A program made the translations under genes and the position numbers. Of a DNA stretch of 64,000 nucleotides, positions 63,216 to 64,000 are shown one piece after another. How positions within the stretch are numbered: the stretch's first letter is position 1; every line of letters starts with the position of its first letter. The notes under the pieces were generated by a model that worked only from the letters and a program-made list of their open reading frames with translations, was not told where the DNA came from and ran no database searches. The stretch is from Vibrio sp. JC009 (GTDB lineage: Bacteria > Pseudomonadota > Gammaproteobacteria > Enterobacterales > Vibrionaceae). Where the stretch lies: positions 1,240,001 through 1,304,000 of the forward strand of contig NZ_CP092106.1 of the NCBI RefSeq assembly GCF_029016485.1. Reading direction: 5' to 3'.

Positions 63216-64000
63216 TTATTCTCCCTTAATGGCCCAGAACTCAAGCTCAAGCCCCGGGAAATCGCCGCCAGCATGGAAGGCAAATCCGCCGGAGGTGCTG
63301 AGTTGTTTCCAGAGTTCGCTGTTACGGTCCAGTTCGAAATAGTTAAATCCGGCGTGGTACGGGATCTGCCTTGGCGCCACCGGAAGCGGCCTGATGGCGA
63401 TGCCCGGAAGCTGAAGGTTAACCAGTTGGCGAATCTGTTCTACAGGGCCGATTTTTACCTGAGTCGGGAAGTGGCTTCGCAGGGTTTCAGCGGAAACCTG
63501 AGCGTTTACTGCCAGTACGAAATTGGCGCTGCCCAGCAGTGTATGGTCGCCAAGTACCGCAACATAGATACCGTATTTGCGGGCCTGAATTTCCACAGGA
63601 ATGGCGTTTTGCTCCAGAACCATGCTCAGAGACTGACGAAGCGACGACATCAAACCATCGAATGTGGTTTTCAGATCGTTATGCAGATATTCAGGCATAG
63701 CCTCAGGGCGTTTATTGCGTCTGGCAAAGGTAGCCAGTTCTCCGGCCATCTGAATACCAATGCGGAAGAACTCTTCCGGATGCACGCCTCTGGCCAGAGT
63801 CAGATGAGTAAAGAGCGGCTCAAGCCGGTTTACTGCCTGAAGCATCATAAAATCGGCGATTTCTGCAGCGCCGCCTCGGCCGGATTCAGTTACCCGGCCA
63901 GCTATGGCTTCGGCTCTGTGCTTTAGCATGCCCTGAAGTTCAACCAGATAACCGTGCACTTTGGGAACGGCGGAGCAATCCAGACACGGCGGGATAAAGT
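63216..64000 (-). CDS. tssK: Type VI secretion baseplate protein TssK, C-terminal part (cut by window edge)
   Basis: The frame is open to the window edge (reads PPCLDCSAVPK, then VHGYLVELQGML), so this is about the last 260 residues of ~450. The GTG at 63957-63959 is not the true start. TssK features: MLQAVNRLEPLFTHLTLARG, VHPEEFFRIGIQMAGELATF, and the late YFELDRNSELWKQL. It connects the baseplate to the membrane complex. The stop is followed within 2 bp by tssL. Confidence 0.92.
   Translation of the reverse strand, partial: FIPPCLDCSAVPKVHGYLVELQGMLKHRAEAIAGRVTESGRGGAAEIADFMMLQAVNRLEPLFTHLTLARGVHPEEFFRIGIQMAGELATFARRNKRPEAMPEYLHNDLKTTFDGLMSSLRQSLSMVLEQNAIPVEIQARKYGIYVAVLGDHTLLGSANFVLAVNAQVSAETLRSHFPTQVKIGPVEQIRQLVNLQLPGIAIRPLPVAPRQIPYHAGFNYFELDRNSELWKQLSTSGGFAFHAGGDFPGLELEFWAIKGE

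Overview
The window looks like chromosomal DNA of a Vibrio or close relative. The evidence is a short gammaproteobacterial L25 protein, Vibrio-type small families (DUF4250, DUF3466, DUF3047), six copies of a Vibrio-style intergenic palindrome, a CsrB-type RNA, a MetR-type regulator, a Vibrio-like type VI secretion (T6SS) cluster and an unusual density of chemoreceptor and cyclic-di-GMP genes. Species cannot be fixed from sequence alone.

Layout. 1-3107: end of an FtsX-type permease, an AttH-like lipoprotein and a long RluA-family pseudouridine synthase. 3242-13701: a signalling block with a zinc-binding (CZB) chemoreceptor, a 1751-residue hybrid kinase with several sensor domains, a REC-REC-kinase protein and a REC-HD-GYP protein. 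13873-23637: a DUF3047 protein and a run of regulators (LysR, two tandem LuxR-type proteins, XRE, LysR, AraC) with an MFS pump, a PLP aminotransferase and an ACC deaminase/D-cysteine desulfhydrase relative. 23755-36863: EF-hand protein, DUF3466 envelope protein, ROK sugar kinase, a tandem pair of Cache-GGDEF proteins (the first with a decayed active site, the second GGDEF-EAL), YgiQ, a membrane protein, DUF4250, MetR and a META-domain lipoprotein. 37043-39124: DUF1289 protein and a Cache chemoreceptor.

39168-42371 looks like an accessory patch: an SDR remnant, a FISUMP-domain secreted protein, an intact SDR and a BrnT/BrnA toxin-antitoxin pair. Among them, at about 41335-41628, lies a CsrB-family regulatory RNA with more than a dozen GGA motifs and a strong terminator. 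42726-48918 holds a soluble chemoreceptor fused to ferredoxin and [FeFe]-hydrogenase-like domains, divergent from a NitT/TauT-type ABC transporter, then a family-3 solute-binding protein and a DsbA-family thiol oxidoreductase. 49165-53691: chemoreceptor, C-type-lectin-like lipoprotein with cytochrome b561, and a 1-Cys peroxiredoxin.

At 53981-55340 an IS110/IS1111-group element sits exactly inside one copy of the intergenic palindrome. Its long 3' non-coding end contains a segment complementary to the target half-site, which is what a bridge-RNA target guide would look like. The right edge (56484-64000) is the minus-strand T6SS cluster tssK(partial)-tssL-tssM-tagF-PP2C phosphatase-small membrane protein.

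Themes: signal input (four chemoreceptors, a multi-sensor hybrid kinase, Cache-cyclases), c-di-GMP turnover (GGDEF, EAL, HD-GYP) and CsrA titration by a CsrB RNA. These systems commonly act on motility, attachment and secretion, but no wiring between them is shown by this sequence.
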